From contig CAJTLU010000003.1 of NCBI GenBank assembly GCA_910577175.1, positions 1 to 64,000 of the forward strand: 64,000 nt of DNA, given 5' to 3'. Positions 28,021 through 35,716 of the stretch are shown piece after piece (position 1 is the stretch's first letter; each line of letters begins with the position of its first letter). Both the position numbers and the translations under genes were made by a program. The notes beneath the pieces are model-generated. The model saw only the letters and a list, made by a program, of their open reading frames with translations, was not told the origin of the DNA and made no database searches. Source of the DNA: an uncultured Lachnospiraceae bacterium. GTDB taxonomy: Bacteria > Bacillota > Clostridia > Lachnospirales > Lachnospiraceae.

Positions 28021-28734
28021 CTAACTTAAAAGCAAATCCTCTTGCTGCTTATCGTAAAAAACTTCATATTCACCGTTCTGCTCCATGCACTTCATAAAAT
28101 CTGCCACAGCGCGCTTCGCAGCTTCATACTCAGCAATTTTCATCTCTTTCTGCCAGGCAATCTGTTCCATTCTCACACACCAGTTAAGTAGAAGCTTATT
28201 ATTAGAAGCCTCCAACAAAGCATCCGTGTAACCAACGGTACGGAAATACTGCTTTCTAAAGATGTTCTCCGGACGTTCTCTTCTTTGCGCCCAAACACGT
28301 CCAGCCCCCTGGTACGCAAGAACCGGAAGAATCACTCCACTCTCGTTAGCCATCTGCTCTGCTTTTCTGCAAATCTTCTTAGGCTGGATAGTACTTCTGG
28401 ATGCCTTCGCACTACTTCTGCCACGAGTCCACTCAAACTCTTCCCCATCCAATTTAACCTTCAAAGAAACCTCTACCGGCACCATATACTTCTTATCATA
28501 GGAACCATCTCCAACTTCCTGATATACCAACCGGATTTCATTCTGGGAAAAATGTCGCGTTGCAACATCCCCAAAGCCGGCCACAAAACCACCAAGTCCA
28601 ACGGCAATAGCCTCCAGAATAGAGGTCTTCCCTTTACCGTTCTCGCCTTTGATAAGATTAAAGCCCGGTTTGAACTTTATATTCCACTCATCAATGCCTT
28701 TAAAATTAGCAATCTTTACTTCCTGAATCTGCAC
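28021..28734 (-). pseudogene. AAA ATPase N-terminal fragment
   Basis: Open frame of 237 residues with a GTG start behind GGAGG. It begins as a RecF/SMC-like ATPase: KIANFKGIDEWNIKFKPGF and Walker A KGENGKGKTSILEA (about residues 30-43). A Gln-containing loop (VLAYQGAGRVW) follows. It stops at EDLLLS, before the ABC signature, Walker B and His switch that proteins of this type need. Those parts are not found downstream. The fragment ends 70 bp from the IS3 scar. It does not appear to be the missing N-terminus of the next ATPase, though this needs an alignment to settle. Confidence 0.65.
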
Positions 28735-28814
28735 GTTACACCTCCAAGCAGTTTGAAATCATACCATAGTATAAATAATAACACACTCGTATCTTATACG
28801 CAAACGCAAATAAC

Positions 28815-29402
28815 TCACTTATTGTTTTTTCGAATCTGCTCTACTGTCATTTCAGCATATTCTGCAATTTTTCTTTCTGATAATACCCCATCCTCTAGCA
28901 TTTTTTTAACGATTTTTTCTTTGATTTCGATTCTTTCCTTCTCACCCCGTTTTCTTATCATGTCAATAATTTCTCTATACGCTTCTTTACCCACAGAAAA
29001 TCCTTTCTTTTCTTTACAATTTTCCTCTTCTTTTAGCACATCCAAACGTTCTTCCACTCGATATAATAAGTATCTTTGAACCAACATCACATAATTTAAG
29101 CGTATCGCTATAATCCCCGCACCAACTACCGCTATTGTTAAAAGTATCAATTCTATATTAGTTCCTGATTCCTCATTTACAATACCTGATAAAAATGCCA
29201 AAACTGCACCATATAAAGCGATTATCCATGTCCATGGTATAGTCGTCTTCAATGCTGCTCCATATTGGCACTTTATTTCAAATAAGTCATCTCTACTCAA
29301 AGCTTTTATCTCTGAAATTGCATACTCTTTTCTTTCTTCTTTTTTCTGCTTAATGTACCCTTTAACCAAGCGTTCTTCCAATGTACTTTTCTTTTTCCTC
29401 AT
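28815..29402 (-). CDS. Two-span membrane protein of unknown function
   Basis: Protein of 195 residues. A basic helical N-terminus (~60 residues) is followed by two membrane spans (about 62-80 and 87-105), then a long charged coiled-coil-like region. The last 30 residues, EDGVLSERKIAEYAEMTVEQI, resemble the helix-turn-helix tail seen in transposase- and Rpn-associated proteins. Two-span proteins with a cytosolic helical tail (SLATT-like) often act as membrane effectors in defence loci, but family membership is not proven here. Located between the ATPase fragment and the recombinase. Confidence 0.5.
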   Translation of the reverse strand: MRKKKSTLEERLVKGYIKQKKEERKEYAISEIKALSRDDLFEIKCQYGAALKTTIPWTWIIALYGAVLAFLSGIVNEESGTNIELILLTIAVVGAGIIAIRLNYVMLVQRYLLYRVEERLDVLKEEENCKEKKGFSVGKEAYREIIDMIRKRGEKERIEIKEKIVKKMLEDGVLSERKIAEYAEMTVEQIRKNNK

Positions 29403-29521
29403 GTCTTCCTCCGTAATAAATAGTTAAAACATCATTGTTTGCCCCTAATGACTTGCCTTATAAAAAGTATGACACATTTTTTTGTTTTTTTCAACATCTA
29501 GTCAATATATATTAATACGAT

Positions 29522-29563
29522 AAACAGAGTGGGGCATATCAGGATACATGCCGCACTCTGTTT
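29522..29563. terminator. Terminator after the recombinase
   Basis: Near-perfect stem: AAACAGAGTG and GGCAT pair with ATGCC and CACTCTGTTT around a ~10-nt loop. It begins immediately after the recombinase stop. T-rich sequence flanks it on both strands, so it could work in both directions. Confidence 0.75.
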
Positions 29564-31078
29564 TCACAATGTATACTTCAACTTGATATCCACTCGTATC
29601 TCGTTCTCGTCTTCACATACGGTGATTCCATCTAAAGCACATGCCAGTATCACGCGATCTAATCGATCAATGCACCGATATTTTCTCAGATGCTCTATCC
29701 ACCCATTTTTTTCATCCTTTTCCTCCATCATTTGAAGTGCTGCTGTCATTTGACCATTTACCAATGCCTCCTCTTTTGAGTAGTCTTCCTTATACATCAA
29801 ATACTCTTCTTTCGTAAGCAATCCACTTCGATAATCCTCGTAACTGTCTTTCTTTAAACTGTAAAGCTCTGCCAATCTATCTTTATACTTGCCAACATCC
29901 ACTTTTTTCTTTTTGGATTTTTGTTTAGAGAAATCCTCATCATCCAGCTTCATAAACTCTTCATTCAACTTCTCCAATATCAAGGATTCCAACAGTCTCT
30001 CCTTAATTGAATGGCTGCTGCATTGCTTGGAAGTGTACCACTTATATGTCCCACAAACATATCGAACTTCCTTTCCACACTTTATCTTTGCCATAGCTCG
30101 GCCACAATCACCACATCGGATAAATCCAGCAAACAGGCTCACTGTTGTCTTGAAATTAGGCTGCCTCCCCCTACGCTTCAAAAATTCCTGTGTTATATTC
30201 CATGTCTCAGTATCAACTATTGCCTCGTGAGTATCCTTCACTCTAATCCATTCATTACTGTTCACTATAGTCGCTTTTCCTCTTACGGTCCTGCGTTCTG
30301 ATTTGTTCTGTACCATTACCCCGGCATAAATTTCATTGTTGAGAATCTTATGTACGGTACTGTACGTCCAATAGGCGGTATACTCCATCCGGTGACAATT
30401 AGTGTATCGCAACCCCTTGAGTTTCTTATATTCCGAAGGGCAAGGAATATGTTCCTCATTCAATATATGTGCTATACTTATCTTCCCTTGACCCTGATTA
30501 TACAAAGAAAAAATCCTGCGAACAATCGCCGCTGCTTCTTCATCAATAACTAACTTGTGTCTGTCATTTGGATCTTTCGCATACCCATAACTGGCGAATG
30601 CACCAATAAATTCTCCCGCACTCTGCTTTGCCTTAAATGCACTACGGACTTTCTTGCTGATATCTTTACTGTAGCTGGCATTAAAAATGTTCCTTATAGG
30701 CATCATAAAGTCGTTATCAGAATTGGAATTATCAGTATCGTAATTATCATTTATTGCAATCACCCTGACTCCTCGAAGAGGAAAATACTGTTCAAGAAAA
30801 TATCCTGTCTGAATATAATTACGACCAAGCCTGGACAGGTCCTTCGTTATGATGCAATTAATCTCTCCCGAGTCTACCACCTCAAGTAACCGCTTAAATC
30901 CAGGACGTTCAAACGTCACTCCAGATACGCCATCGTCCAGATACTCTCTTTTTAAGACCATGTCGTCATGTTTTGCTATAAATGCGCTAATTATACTACG
31001 TTGTGAGGTAATCGAATTGCTTTCATGCTTATCACCATCATCATTACTGATTCGCAGGTACATGGCTACCTTATACAT
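29564..31078 (-). CDS. Large serine recombinase (element integrase/excisionase)
   Basis: Protein of 504 residues. The N-terminal resolvase domain (~1-150) carries the nucleophile Ser in MYLRISNDD (residue 11) and the motif ITKDLSRLGRNYIQTG. The recombinase domain follows (~165-270), then a zinc ribbon CGDCGRAMAKIKC with later Cys residues, and a C-terminal coiled-coil. This is the large serine recombinase type of TnpX and of skin-like elements. The start at 31078 is chosen because AAAGGAGG lies 7 bp upstream, inside the longer open frame. It sits in the element whose ends share a 7-bp core, and it is the only recombinase there. Confidence 0.93.
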   Translation of the reverse strand: MYKVAMYLRISNDDGDKHESNSITSQRSIISAFIAKHDDMVLKREYLDDGVSGVTFERPGFKRLLEVVDSGEINCIITKDLSRLGRNYIQTGYFLEQYFPLRGVRVIAINDNYDTDNSNSDNDFMMPIRNIFNASYSKDISKKVRSAFKAKQSAGEFIGAFASYGYAKDPNDRHKLVIDEEAAAIVRRIFSLYNQGQGKISIAHILNEEHIPCPSEYKKLKGLRYTNCHRMEYTAYWTYSTVHKILNNEIYAGVMVQNKSERRTVRGKATIVNSNEWIRVKDTHEAIVDTETWNITQEFLKRRGRQPNFKTTVSLFAGFIRCGDCGRAMAKIKCGKEVRYVCGTYKWYTSKQCSSHSIKERLLESLILEKLNEEFMKLDDEDFSKQKSKKKKVDVGKYKDRLAELYSLKKDSYEDYRSGLLTKEEYLMYKEDYSKEEALVNGQMTAALQMMEEKDEKNGWIEHLRKYRCIDRLDRVILACALDGITVCEDENEIRVDIKLKYTL

Positions 31079-31119
31079 TCCTTTTCCTCCTTTCTCATAT
31101 TTCATATCCCGAAGGCCCC

Positions 31120-31272
31120 TTAAAGGGCCCCCAGATATATCTTGTTCTGTTCTTCGTCATGCGACTCGATAATGAGTCGCATAGCACTCTTTGCCTCCAA
31201 CTCATCGGTACTTGTGAAGCTAACCAAAATGGGTTTTTCTCTGTTCGACACACATTTATTATTCTCATCCAT
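31120..31272 (-). CDS. Small 50-aa protein upstream of the recombinase
   Basis: Short ORF of 50 codons starting MDENNKCVSNREKP with a strong TAGGAGG site 8 bp before the ATG. It contains SFTSTDELEAKSAMRL and ends IYLGAL. It ends 41 bp before the recombinase start, so the two are probably co-transcribed. I recognise no family. Small proteins in this position in serine-recombinase elements include directionality factors, which is a hypothesis here. Confidence 0.6.
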   Translation of the reverse strand: MDENNKCVSNREKPILVSFTSTDELEAKSAMRLIIESHDEEQNKIYLGAL

Positions 31273-31498
31273 CGTATTTACCTCCTAAAAAGAGGGCGTT
31301 TTATACAAATTATGCCCCTGCCAGGTAAATAATACCCCTTCGAAGCATAACCTGTACTTATATCCTATGTTTGAAAAGATAATATATCATCTTTTCTTTT
31401 CAAGATACACTTTGCGAGTTCTCCATCTGCTAATTAACGAATAGTTTTAGTAAAAATCTAATCTCTTTACAACAGAATTTTTGCTTTAGAAGCACCGG

Positions 31499-32005
31499 TC
31501 ATACATTATCAGCCAAAAGAATCAGAGCATTATCTGCACAAAAATTCTTGTAGAATGTACCTACTTTGTAACTTGAAACTTTTGCCGAAGAAATGAAAAC
31601 TATTAACTGCTCTATGAACAAATCAAAGCTATTGAACTCTCGACGGAAGTCCTTCTTACATTCCACACTGCTGGACTTATCCTCCTTATTTCCATTAAAA
31701 TGCATTCTCTTTATTGCAGCCACTCTTTCCTTGTCTTCTCTAACGATATCATGATTCCCCGGAACAATAAATGTTTTTTCCGGTGTCCCTCCTACGGTTT
31801 CAACTATCTTTTTTAAATACTCAACCATATCCTTAGGAAACTCTCCATCTGGCGCATTTCTTAAGTCACCAGAAAAAAAGACATAGTCACACCAAAGCTT
31901 TTCATCCGCTAAATATCGCAATAGCTTTTCACGCATTACTTTCGTCTCTACTCCGTCTATATTCATATGTAAATCAGAAAAATGCAACCATCGTACTTTA
32001 CTCAT
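31499..32005 (-). pseudogene. Calcineurin-like metallophosphoesterase, truncated
   Basis: Open frame of 168 residues starting MSKVRWLHFSDLHMNIDG. It has the first three metallophosphoesterase motifs: SDLH, FFSGDLR and GNHDIV. The later His motifs (GHxH type) are absent and the frame ends at ILLADNV. Many defence-island proteins begin with this domain and continue for several hundred residues, so this is probably the 5' remnant of a longer gene. It lies at the right end of the element. It may have its own extended -10 promoter (TGCTATAAT, 32082-32090 minus strand). Confidence 0.65.
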
Positions 32006-32154
32006 GATACCATATCACCTTTCTTATCGTATAATCATTCATCACAGTATTAATTTACAAAATATAAATCCTCTTACGATAATTATAGCATTTTTCTCAT
32101 TGCTCAAAAAGTATTTTTTTCCCGCTATTCCCCATTCCATATCTACCCCCACCC

Positions 32155-32817
32155 TGGGGAAACGAAGATACTGCCAACCTCCTTGAAATTCTGAAAAAGC
32201 ATAACATCCACGTTACCTTTTTTATGACCGGCGAATGGGTCCGTAAATATCCGGACGACGTAAAAGCGATTGCTGCCGCAGGCCACGACCTTGCAAATCA
32301 CAGTGAAAACCACAAACAAATGTCCAGACTTTCTGCGGAACAGTGCCGCACCGAGCTCCAGAAGGCGCATGACCGTGTAAAAGAGCTGACCGGCTTTGAC
32401 ATGACACTGTTCCGTCCTCCTTACGGTGACTATAACAACACGCTCGTCCAGACCGTAAACGACATGGGCTATCACTGCGTCCAGTGGGATGTTGACAGTC
32501 TGGACTGGAAGGACTACGGTGCAGACTCCATTATCAATACCGTCGTCAACCACAAGCATCTGGGCAACGGTTCCATTATCCTGATGCACAACGGCGCAAA
32601 ATACACGCCGGAGGCATTGGAAGCGGTCATCCTCGGACTTCAGGAAAAAGGTTACACCATTGTTCCGATTTCCGAATTAATTTATAAGGAAAACTATGAA
32701 ATGGACCACGAAGGACGACAACACTTAAAAGAAGGCGCCACAACACCAGGCGCCAGCTCCTCTCCTTCTGTTACACCAGTTGTACCGCAGACCCCTGCGG
32801 TACAACCGGAACGCTAA
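32155..32817 (+). pseudogene. pdaB: PdaB-like polysaccharide deacetylase, 3' fragment
   Basis: Continues the NodB domain from W-G-N-E-D onward with no start codon of its own near the junction. Motifs: TFFMTGEWV, HDLANHSENH (metal His pair HSxxH), RPPYGDYN and the C-terminal ILMHNG. A Pro/Ser/Thr tail ends the protein. A downstream ATG (32224) could give only a truncated protein lacking the catalytic Asp. In frame with 25778-25980 if the element is removed. No terminator is evident before the next promoter at 32838. Confidence 0.9.
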
Positions 32818-32837
32818 GCCATTTTTTCCGGAATCTC

Positions 32838-32866
32838 TTGACAAAGGCTTTTTTTGCCGATATACT
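32838..32866 (+). promoter_or_regulatory. Promoter of the rtcB-prfH operon
   Basis: TTGACA (32838-32843), 17-bp spacer, TATACT (32861-32866). Near consensus. It drives a ~270-nt leader before rtcB. Confidence 0.85.
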
Positions 32867-32875
32867 ATGCAGTGA

Positions 32876-32900
32876 CAGGGAGCTTTCCGAAGCGTCCCTG
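32876..32900 (+). promoter_or_regulatory. 5' leader hairpin of rtcB-prfH mRNA
   Basis: CAGGGA-GCTT pairs with AAGC-TCCCTG around a TCCG tetraloop with one bulged G. It starts just after the expected transcription start and may stabilise or regulate the leader. Confidence 0.6.
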
Positions 32901-32938
32901 CTATCGTAACTGTTTACTTGTCTTGAAAGGAGGCCGCC

Positions 32939-33028
32939 ATGCAGAGTTTACACTTATCTATTCATCATTCCACATTTACCAATCAGGGGCCGGCCGTCCT
33001 TTGTCACCGTAGCCAGTTTTCATTCTAA
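32939..33028 (+). CDS. 29-aa leader ORF upstream of rtcB-prfH
   Basis: Short ORF MQSLHLSIHHSTFTNQGPAV plus nine more codons, ending TAA at 33026-33028. GAAAGGAGG lies 6 bp before the ATG, a stronger site than that of rtcB itself. The ORF sits between the promoter and an intrinsic terminator, which is the layout of a leader-peptide attenuator. The SD region AAAGGAGGCC (32926-32935) can pair with GGCCGTCCTTT (32992-33002) inside the ORF. I recognise no protein family, so the peptide may matter only through its translation. Confidence 0.55.
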   Translation: MQSLHLSIHHSTFTNQGPAVLCHRSQFSF

Positions 33029-33097
33029 ACTGCTATTCTGTATACGGGATTCCGTATTGGATACCGTTACTGTATCCTTTTGTGACAGAACGATGCC

Positions 33098-33124
33098 GCA
33101 CCCTGTTTGCAGAGGTGCTTTTTT
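33098..33124 (+). terminator. Leader terminator before rtcB
   Basis: GCACC (33098-33102) pairs with GGTGC (33114-33118), followed directly by TTTTTT. It lies 18 bp before the rtcB start. Upstream are two small hairpins, ATACGG/CCGTAT and GGATAC/GTATCC. A short stem of five pairs suggests conditional rather than complete termination. Confidence 0.55.
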
Positions 33125-33142
33125 GCGCAGAAAGGATTTTCT

Positions 33143-34273
33143 ATGAGAACAGTAAACGGAATCTATACTTCCGCAGAGATTTTTACAACTAATAACGAAC
33201 AGACCGCAATCGACGATTATGCCCTTGCACAGCTTCAGATGATTTGTGACAATGAAGCCTCCAAAGGCTCTGCTATCCGCGTCATGCCGGACATCCATCC
33301 GGGCAAAACGGGGCCGATTGGTCTTACTATGACGGTTGGCAGCCGGATTCTTCCGGCACTTGTCGGAATCGACATCGGCTGTGGTATGACACTTGCAGCG
33401 CTTGGCACTGCAAGGATAGAATTTCAAAAGCTTGATACCATTATCCGTGAACGCATTCCTTCCGGTTTTTCCATCCGGAGCAAGGCACACCGCTTTGCAG
33501 AGGACTTTGATTTCACCAGCCTTTGCTGTTACAAACACATCCGGAAGGAAAAGGCGCTGCTCAGCCTCGGTACTCTTGGCGGCGGCAATCACTTTATTGA
33601 GGTAGATAAAGACGAGAACGGTACTCTGTATGTGATTCTTCATTCCGGTAGCCGCCACCTCGGAAAAGAGGTGGCCGAGTATTACCTTGGGGAAGGGCAG
33701 AACTTCCTGACGGCACAGGGCATCAGAGTTCCGTACGAGCTCACCTGGCTGGAAGGGACACTGATGGCAGACTATCTGCACGATTTGGAAGTGATCCGCC
33801 GCTTTGCTTCCCTCAACCGTGAAATTATGCTGGAAGAGTTAATAAAAGGCATGAAGTGGAAAGTTACGGACAGCTATTCCTGCCCTCATAACTATGTAGA
33901 CACCTCCTCTGATGTCCCGCTCTTAAGAAAAGGGGCCATCTCGGCAAAACAGGACGAAAAGGTCATTATTCCGATTAACATGAAAGACGGCGTTATCTTA
34001 GGAACCGGACGCGGAAATGCCGCCTGGAACTGCTCTGCCCCGCACGGCGCGGGACGCATTGGAAAACGGGCGGACATCCGGCAGCAGTTTACCGTTTCCG
34101 CCTACAAGACCGCGATGAAGGGGATTTATTCCACCTGCATCAACAAAGATACTTTGGACGAGGCGCCATTTGCCTACCGCACGGCAGACGATATCGCAGA
34201 AATCATCAGTGACACCGTAACCATCAATCATATCATCTGCCCTGTTTACAACTTTAAAGCAGGAAGCCGGTAA
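33143..34273 (+). CDS. rtcB: RtcB-family RNA ligase (RtcB2 type, paired with PrfH)
   Basis: Protein of 376 residues starting MRTVNGIYTSAEIF (AAAGG upstream). Conserved RtcB motifs: VMPDIHPGK, VGIDIGCGM (metal Cys), GTLGGGNHFIEV, HSGSRHLG, and near the end APHGAGR with the guanylylated His. It is shorter than classical RtcB (~400-480). It seals RNA with 2',3'-cyclic phosphate or 3'-phosphate and 5'-OH ends using GTP and Mn2+. The neighbouring prfH, 9 bp downstream, places it in the known RtcB-PrfH ribosome-repair pair, which releases and reseals decoding centres cut in 16S rRNA. The leader suggests inducible expression. Confidence 0.92.
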   Translation: MRTVNGIYTSAEIFTTNNEQTAIDDYALAQLQMICDNEASKGSAIRVMPDIHPGKTGPIGLTMTVGSRILPALVGIDIGCGMTLAALGTARIEFQKLDTIIRERIPSGFSIRSKAHRFAEDFDFTSLCCYKHIRKEKALLSLGTLGGGNHFIEVDKDENGTLYVILHSGSRHLGKEVAEYYLGEGQNFLTAQGIRVPYELTWLEGTLMADYLHDLEVIRRFASLNREIMLEELIKGMKWKVTDSYSCPHNYVDTSSDVPLLRKGAISAKQDEKVIIPINMKDGVILGTGRGNAAWNCSAPHGAGRIGKRADIRQQFTVSAYKTAMKGIYSTCINKDTLDEAPFAYRTADDIAEIISDTVTINHIICPVYNFKAGSR

Positions 34274-34282
34274 AGGAGAACT

Positions 34283-34873
34283 ATGATACTGCAATTAAGC
34301 GCAGGACAGGGTCCTGCAGAATGTGAGCTTGCCGTAAGCAGGCTCTTTGAAGCCCTGAAGAAAGAATACCCGGACATTGAACTGCTCGCAAGCCATGCTT
34401 CCGGAAAAAACGGCTGTTACACCTCTATTCTCTTTTCCACACAGCATGACCTGTCTGCTTTAGAGGGAAGCGTCCTTTGGATTTGCAAAAGTCCGTACCG
34501 CCCGGAGCACAAACGCAAAAACTGGTTTGTAGACGTCAGCATCCTGCCGGAAGTGGAACGCATCTGCAAAGACGGGACTATTCGTTTTGAACGGTTTCAT
34601 TGCGGCGGCAATGGCGGCCAGAACGTAAATAAAGTAGAAACCGGCGTCCGCCTGATTCACCTCCCCACCGGAATTACGGTTACTTCGACCTCAGAGCGCA
34701 GCCAGCTCAGGAACCGGAAGGATGCACTTGGCAAGCTCGATGCCATTTTGAACGAAAGGGAACGCTCTGCCCAAAAAAAGCAGAGCAATGATGCATGGAG
34801 AGAACATGCAAAAATCGTAAGGGGCAATCCGGTCCGGATTTATGAGGGAATGGAGTTCCGGCGGAAGAACTAG
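34283..34873 (+). CDS. prfH: Peptide chain release factor homologue PrfH
   Basis: Protein of 196 residues. It keeps the catalytic release-factor motif GGNGGQNVNKVETGVRLIH (GGQ), followed by the basic SERSQLRNRKDALGKL helix region. It lacks the codon-recognition domain of RF1/RF2, as is typical of PrfH. Family work shows PrfH hydrolyses peptidyl-tRNA on ribosomes with a damaged decoding centre so that RtcB can reseal the rRNA. It ends one base before the stop codon of the converging Fic gene. Confidence 0.92.
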   Translation: MILQLSAGQGPAECELAVSRLFEALKKEYPDIELLASHASGKNGCYTSILFSTQHDLSALEGSVLWICKSPYRPEHKRKNWFVDVSILPEVERICKDGTIRFERFHCGGNGGQNVNKVETGVRLIHLPTGITVTSTSERSQLRNRKDALGKLDAILNERERSAQKKQSNDAWREHAKIVRGNPVRIYEGMEFRRKN

Positions 34874-35716
34874 TCAGCGTCTTTCCCCAAACATCGCCAG
34901 ACAGCTGTCCAGTCTCTCATTCACATAGCCAGCAAACAACTTCTCCATCGCACCCGGGTCATATGCTTCATAATACGCATCAAACGCATTATAATAGACC
35001 TCCCGGTCTGCATACTTAATATTAATTGGCGGATATCCTGCTTTCATCAGCTCCAGATTCACAAGCAGACGGCCGGTTCTCCCGTTTCCACGGGCAAACG
35101 GCCGGATTCCGTCAAAGCCGATGTGGAACCGCGCAAGCCTCGAAAGGATATGCTCTGTACTGCTTTGGTAAGCTGCTAAAAGCTTCTCCATTTCAGACGG
35201 TATCCGGTACGGCAGCGCCGGCTCCTCCCTGGCTCCTGTACTCCGTACGAATTTTTTCCGATAAACGCCGCATTCTTCTTTCCTGTCTGTCAGCACCAAA
35301 GAATGAATCTGCTTTATGACGCTCTCTGACAACGGCACCTGATTTTTCGTCAATTCCTGCACATAATCAAACGCCGCCTTATGCCCGACCGCTGCAATAT
35401 GGTCTTTCAGCGGCTTCTGGCCAATCATCCGTCCGCGCAGTACCATATTTGTTTCATACAGGGTCAGCGTATTTCCCTCCATGGCATTGGAATTGTAGAT
35501 ATACTCCGCCGCAAACTCCTCAATCAGAAGTTCCTTCTCTTCTTCCGTCAGGGGATCGAAAGAGTCCAGCTCCATCTTCTTCCGGTCAATCATTTCAAAC
35601 AAGGACAAGGAAGTATTCTCCCCCTTGTCCGGAATCCTCCATTGCTCTGCTGCCTGCCTTACCGTCATATACATTGCTTTGCGCTCCTTTTCATCTTCCA
35701 TTTTCATTTCCAACAA
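34874..35716 (-). CDS. Fic-domain protein with degenerate active site
   Basis: Protein of 280 residues. The inhibitory helix motif SNAMEGN (about residues 75-81) is intact, as in class II Fic proteins. The Fic core reads GIRPFARGNGRTGRLL, while the family motif is HPFx(D/E)GNGRxxR. So the catalytic His is Arg and the acidic residue is Arg. AMP transfer is therefore unlikely unless another residue substitutes. Downstream residues LELMKAGYPPINIKYADRE are normal. It converges on prfH with no intergenic gap. Promoter at 35941-35969. Confidence 0.85.
   Translation of the reverse strand: MLEMKMEDEKERKAMYMTVRQAAEQWRIPDKGENTSLSLFEMIDRKKMELDSFDPLTEEEKELLIEEFAAEYIYNSNAMEGNTLTLYETNMVLRGRMIGQKPLKDHIAAVGHKAAFDYVQELTKNQVPLSESVIKQIHSLVLTDRKEECGVYRKKFVRSTGAREEPALPYRIPSEMEKLLAAYQSSTEHILSRLARFHIGFDGIRPFARGNGRTGRLLVNLELMKAGYPPINIKYADREVYYNAFDAYYEAYDPGAMEKLFAGYVNERLDSCLAMFGERR

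Larger units (their letters stand above)
25974..32159. mobile_element. Serine-recombinase integrative element inserted in pdaB
   Basis: A 6,179-bp segment bounded by the direct repeat CCTGGGG (25974-25980 and 32153-32159), which is the expected core duplication of a large serine recombinase. It is clearly more AT-rich than the flanks. It carries, on the minus strand, a metallophosphoesterase fragment, a 50-aa ORF, the recombinase, a two-span membrane protein, an ATPase N-terminal fragment, an IS3 scar, a truncated ATPase and an HNH protein. Near the ends, GGAATGGGAGATA (left) and GGAATGGGGAATA (right, minus strand) are similar inverted sequences that may be recombinase binding sites. No conjugation genes are present. 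Confidence 0.88.

Noticed and set aside
27738..28021. The two ATPase pieces as halves of one gene split by the IS
   Set aside because: Their motif styles differ (RecF-like KGENGKGKTS versus SSGHKIVLL signature group), and simple joining gives no continuous match I can recognise. Only an alignment would settle it.
32143..32589. Minus-strand ORF of 148 codons over the pdaB 3' half
   Set aside because: Shadow of the deacetylase frame, whose NodB motifs are clear.
25778..32817. pdaB split as a simple frameshift or assembly error
   Set aside because: The break contains 6 kb of AT-rich sequence with a recombinase and a direct repeat at the ends; the frames match on joining.
33020..33781. Minus-strand ORF of 253 codons over rtcB
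   Set aside because: Antisense shadow of the conserved RtcB frame. Its apparent protein has no recognisable motif.
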